Assembly (NCBI RefSeq): GCF_021117275.1
Contig: NZ_CP088245.1
Span: 1,525,501-1,589,500 of the forward strand
DNA: 64,000 nucleotides
Reading direction: 5' to 3'
From: Metabacillus sp. B2-18
Lineage (GTDB): Bacteria > Bacillota > Bacilli > Bacillales > Bacillaceae
Positions 62,541 to 64,000 of the stretch are shown here, in pieces. Positions within the stretch are counted from its first letter, which is position 1, and every line of letters starts with the position of its first letter. The notes beneath the pieces were generated by a model. It was not told the origin of the DNA, did no database searches, and saw only the letters and a list, made by a program, of their open reading frames with translations. The position numbers and the translations under genes are program-made.

Positions 62541-63865
62541 AGAAGTATTTCTTGTGTTTTCTTTTGTTTATTACATTCTTTTGCTATCGATTTTAATAGC
62601 TTATTTAAAAAATCCCGATCTTTTGACAACCACTTTACTTCGTTTAATCCTTCTACAATATAAAAGGAAAAATCCCAAACAGAGTTTCTGATGTATTGTG
62701 TATTTCCTTGTGCAATAAACGAAAGGGCTTTTAATATTGAAGCCATAACAGAAACATCTTCTCTAGCATAATAACGAATTTGATAAAAGCATTCATATAG
62801 ATAGTCATCAAAAGATGGCTTTTCAAAAATCAGCCGCAATTGGTGATGTTCATCATAATGAAAAGGTGTAGCTAAATGTTTCTTTCCTAATAATGACAAG
62901 ATTTTTGCTAAATGATTGATACTATTTATCGCTGTATAAGGATCGTTGATTCCTGGTGAAACAGCTCTTAGTGCAATTTCAACTAATTTTTGCAAACCAA
63001 AATGAACATCCTGAACAGGCTCTTGATCGGATGAAATTGTTATAAAAGTTGAAAACATTTTTGATTTTGAGACATCTTTAAGGCCCCAGATTGAAAAAAG
63101 AACGGTATCTTCATCAACATACTTACCAAGATCTTGTTCTAGTTTTATAATTAAATCATCTTTTGATGCTTGAGAAATTATCTTTTCAAGTTCAATGTAC
63201 TCAATATATCCCGAACGCTTGCTGTAAAGGGAGTAAGGCTTAACTGTTTGAATTTCATCATATTCCCAATTCTCCCATGGTGGGTCCTCCCTAAATTCCT
63301 GTTCATCAACAAAATGCTTATGAATAGATGTAATTGTTTTTTTCGTGATATTGAAAATTAAGTTACTTACTTTTATCCATGTTGTAACATGATGAATAAA
63401 AAAGACAAACATTCCCAAGCAAATGATTGACACGAATATGGCTAGTGTTGGAACAATAAAAAGTGTACTGTTATCATTTTTTCGTACTAACAATAATAAA
63501 ATAATTGTATAGATAAAACCTCCAATAAAAATTCCGAGTACACGCTGTGTATGATGATCCGTAATAAAATTTTGTAATGTCCTGGGAGAAAACTGTGATA
63601 AATAGGTTGTTAGGACTACAAGAATTGATGAAAATGTAATAGTTGTCATCGTTAGTAAGGAAGTTGCTAAAGAACTTAATATTGTTTGTGAAAGGTTCAT
63701 ATCAGATAGAAAAAGATCTGGAATTTTTGTATAAAAAGGTTGATTCATCAGATAACGATCTAAAAACATGCTTAGTACGGCCAAAATAAAAGCAAGAATT
63801 CCATATACTGTTGGTAAATACCAAAAGCTGGATCGAACCCGAATAATGAGTTGTTTTAGTGACAA
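62528..63865 (-). CDS. DUF2254 membrane protein
   Basis: About 445 residues. Four hydrophobic segments occupy the N-terminal 190 residues (LPTVYGILAFILAVLSMFL, SSLATSLLTMTTITFSSILVVL, VLGIFIGGFIYTIILLLLV, TLAIFVSIICLGMFVFFIHHV), and LSQFSPRTLQNFITDHHTQ and AVSPGINDPYTAINSINHL are family hallmarks of DUF2254. The C-terminal part is cytoplasmic. The function is unknown. The TTG at 63865 has GGGGGC seven bases ahead and gives MSLKQLIIRVRSSFWYLP; an ATG nine codons upstream (63892) lacks an SD. Confidence 0.75.
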   Translation of the reverse strand: MSLKQLIIRVRSSFWYLPTVYGILAFILAVLSMFLDRYLMNQPFYTKIPDLFLSDMNLSQTILSSLATSLLTMTTITFSSILVVLTTYLSQFSPRTLQNFITDHHTQRVLGIFIGGFIYTIILLLLVRKNDNSTLFIVPTLAIFVSIICLGMFVFFIHHVTTWIKVSNLIFNITKKTITSIHKHFVDEQEFREDPPWENWEYDEIQTVKPYSLYSKRSGYIEYIELEKIISQASKDDLIIKLEQDLGKYVDEDTVLFSIWGLKDVSKSKMFSTFITISSDQEPVQDVHFGLQKLVEIALRAVSPGINDPYTAINSINHLAKILSLLGKKHLATPFHYDEHHQLRLIFEKPSFDDYLYECFYQIRYYAREDVSVMASILKALSFIAQGNTQYIRNSVWDFSFYIVEGLNEVKWLSKDRDFLNKLLKSIAKECNKQKKTQEILLKER

Positions 63866-63973
63866 AAGAAAGCCCCCAATCAATAAATCCATTGCAAATT
63901 GAATTTATTCGTGATATATTTTCTTAGTTGAAAATTTAACAGTAAATCCGATTTTAGACGTAAAGAAATCGGG

Positions 63974-64000
63974 AGAGGTTCTAGCACAACCCTCTATAAA
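63974..64000 (+). ncRNA. preQ1-I riboswitch, cut by the window end
   Basis: AGAGGTTCTAGCACAACCCTC followed by TATAAA matches the preQ1-I aptamer (AGAGGTTCTAGC...ACCCTCTATAAA). The gene order ykvI then preQ1 riboswitch then queC in B. subtilis predicts a queuosine biosynthesis operon just outside the window. Confidence 0.85.

Overview
The window looks like a stretch of chromosome from an endospore-forming, motile, low-GC Bacillaceae (Bacillus or Metabacillus type). The evidence is a Ger(x)C germination protein, an alpha/beta SASP, two Spo0E-type phosphatases, SigI-RsgI, TnrA, CtsR- and SigD-type sites, TPP, SAM-I and preQ1-I riboswitches, and AT-rich spacers with TTG and GTG starts. From memory, the gene order from tnrA through ykoM-like, ligD, ku, sigI-rsgI, sspD, ykrK, htpX, ktrD, ykrP, kinE, ogt, the mtn cluster, spo0E, mhqR, motAB, clpE, ykvI and then a preQ1-I riboswitch follows the Bacillus subtilis tnrA-queC region closely. 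That synteny supports several names that sequence alone would leave open.

Region by region: 1-6 kb holds the end of a germination gene, a YmaF-type His-rich protein, thiC under a TPP riboswitch, a MOSC protein, a short GTG-started Spo0E-like gene and tnrA with a perfect TnrA box. 6-12 kb holds a MarR gene and an RND efflux gene. They are separated by an IS with a DDE transposase and 8-bp target repeats, inserted between the likely RND promoter and its ribosome-binding site. 12-21 kb holds ligD and ku (non-homologous end joining), split apart by a HAD phosphatase and a 1878-residue secreted amylopullulanase with two CRE sites. 21-36 kb holds uppP, dedA, sigI-rsgI, a SASP gene, ykrK/htpX, ktrD, two tiny probable genes, a radical SAM protein, an acyltransferase, the sporulation-type kinase kinE, and ogt. 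At 36.2-37.8 kb an IS1182-type element has duplicated a complete 35-bp intrinsic terminator, and its transposase is split at an A-AAA-AAG run. 37.8-46.1 kb is the full methionine-salvage set (mtnKA, mtnU, mtnE, mtnWXBD) with two SAM-I riboswitches. 46-64 kb holds a VmlR-like ABC-F gene behind an attenuator, a GNAT protein, a CbpA-like c-di-AMP protein, a YibQ-type deacetylase homologue, spo0E, a ZIP transporter, mhqR with its operator, motAB with a SigD promoter, a K+ channel, clpE with three CtsR boxes, ykvI, a phosphoesterase, a CNNM/CorC transporter with a structured leader, a DUF2254 protein, and the first part of a preQ1-I riboswitch.

Most of the region is ordinary core chromosome. The points most worth a second look are the two insertion sequences and what they did to neighbouring expression signals, the ABC-F attenuator, the hairpin that buries the ribosome-binding site of the CNNM gene, the overlapping mini-ORFs ahead of sigI, and several short genes. 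I found no CRISPR array, tRNA, rRNA, prophage or obvious new defence system. All identifications are from reading the sequence and remembered family features; no database search was run.
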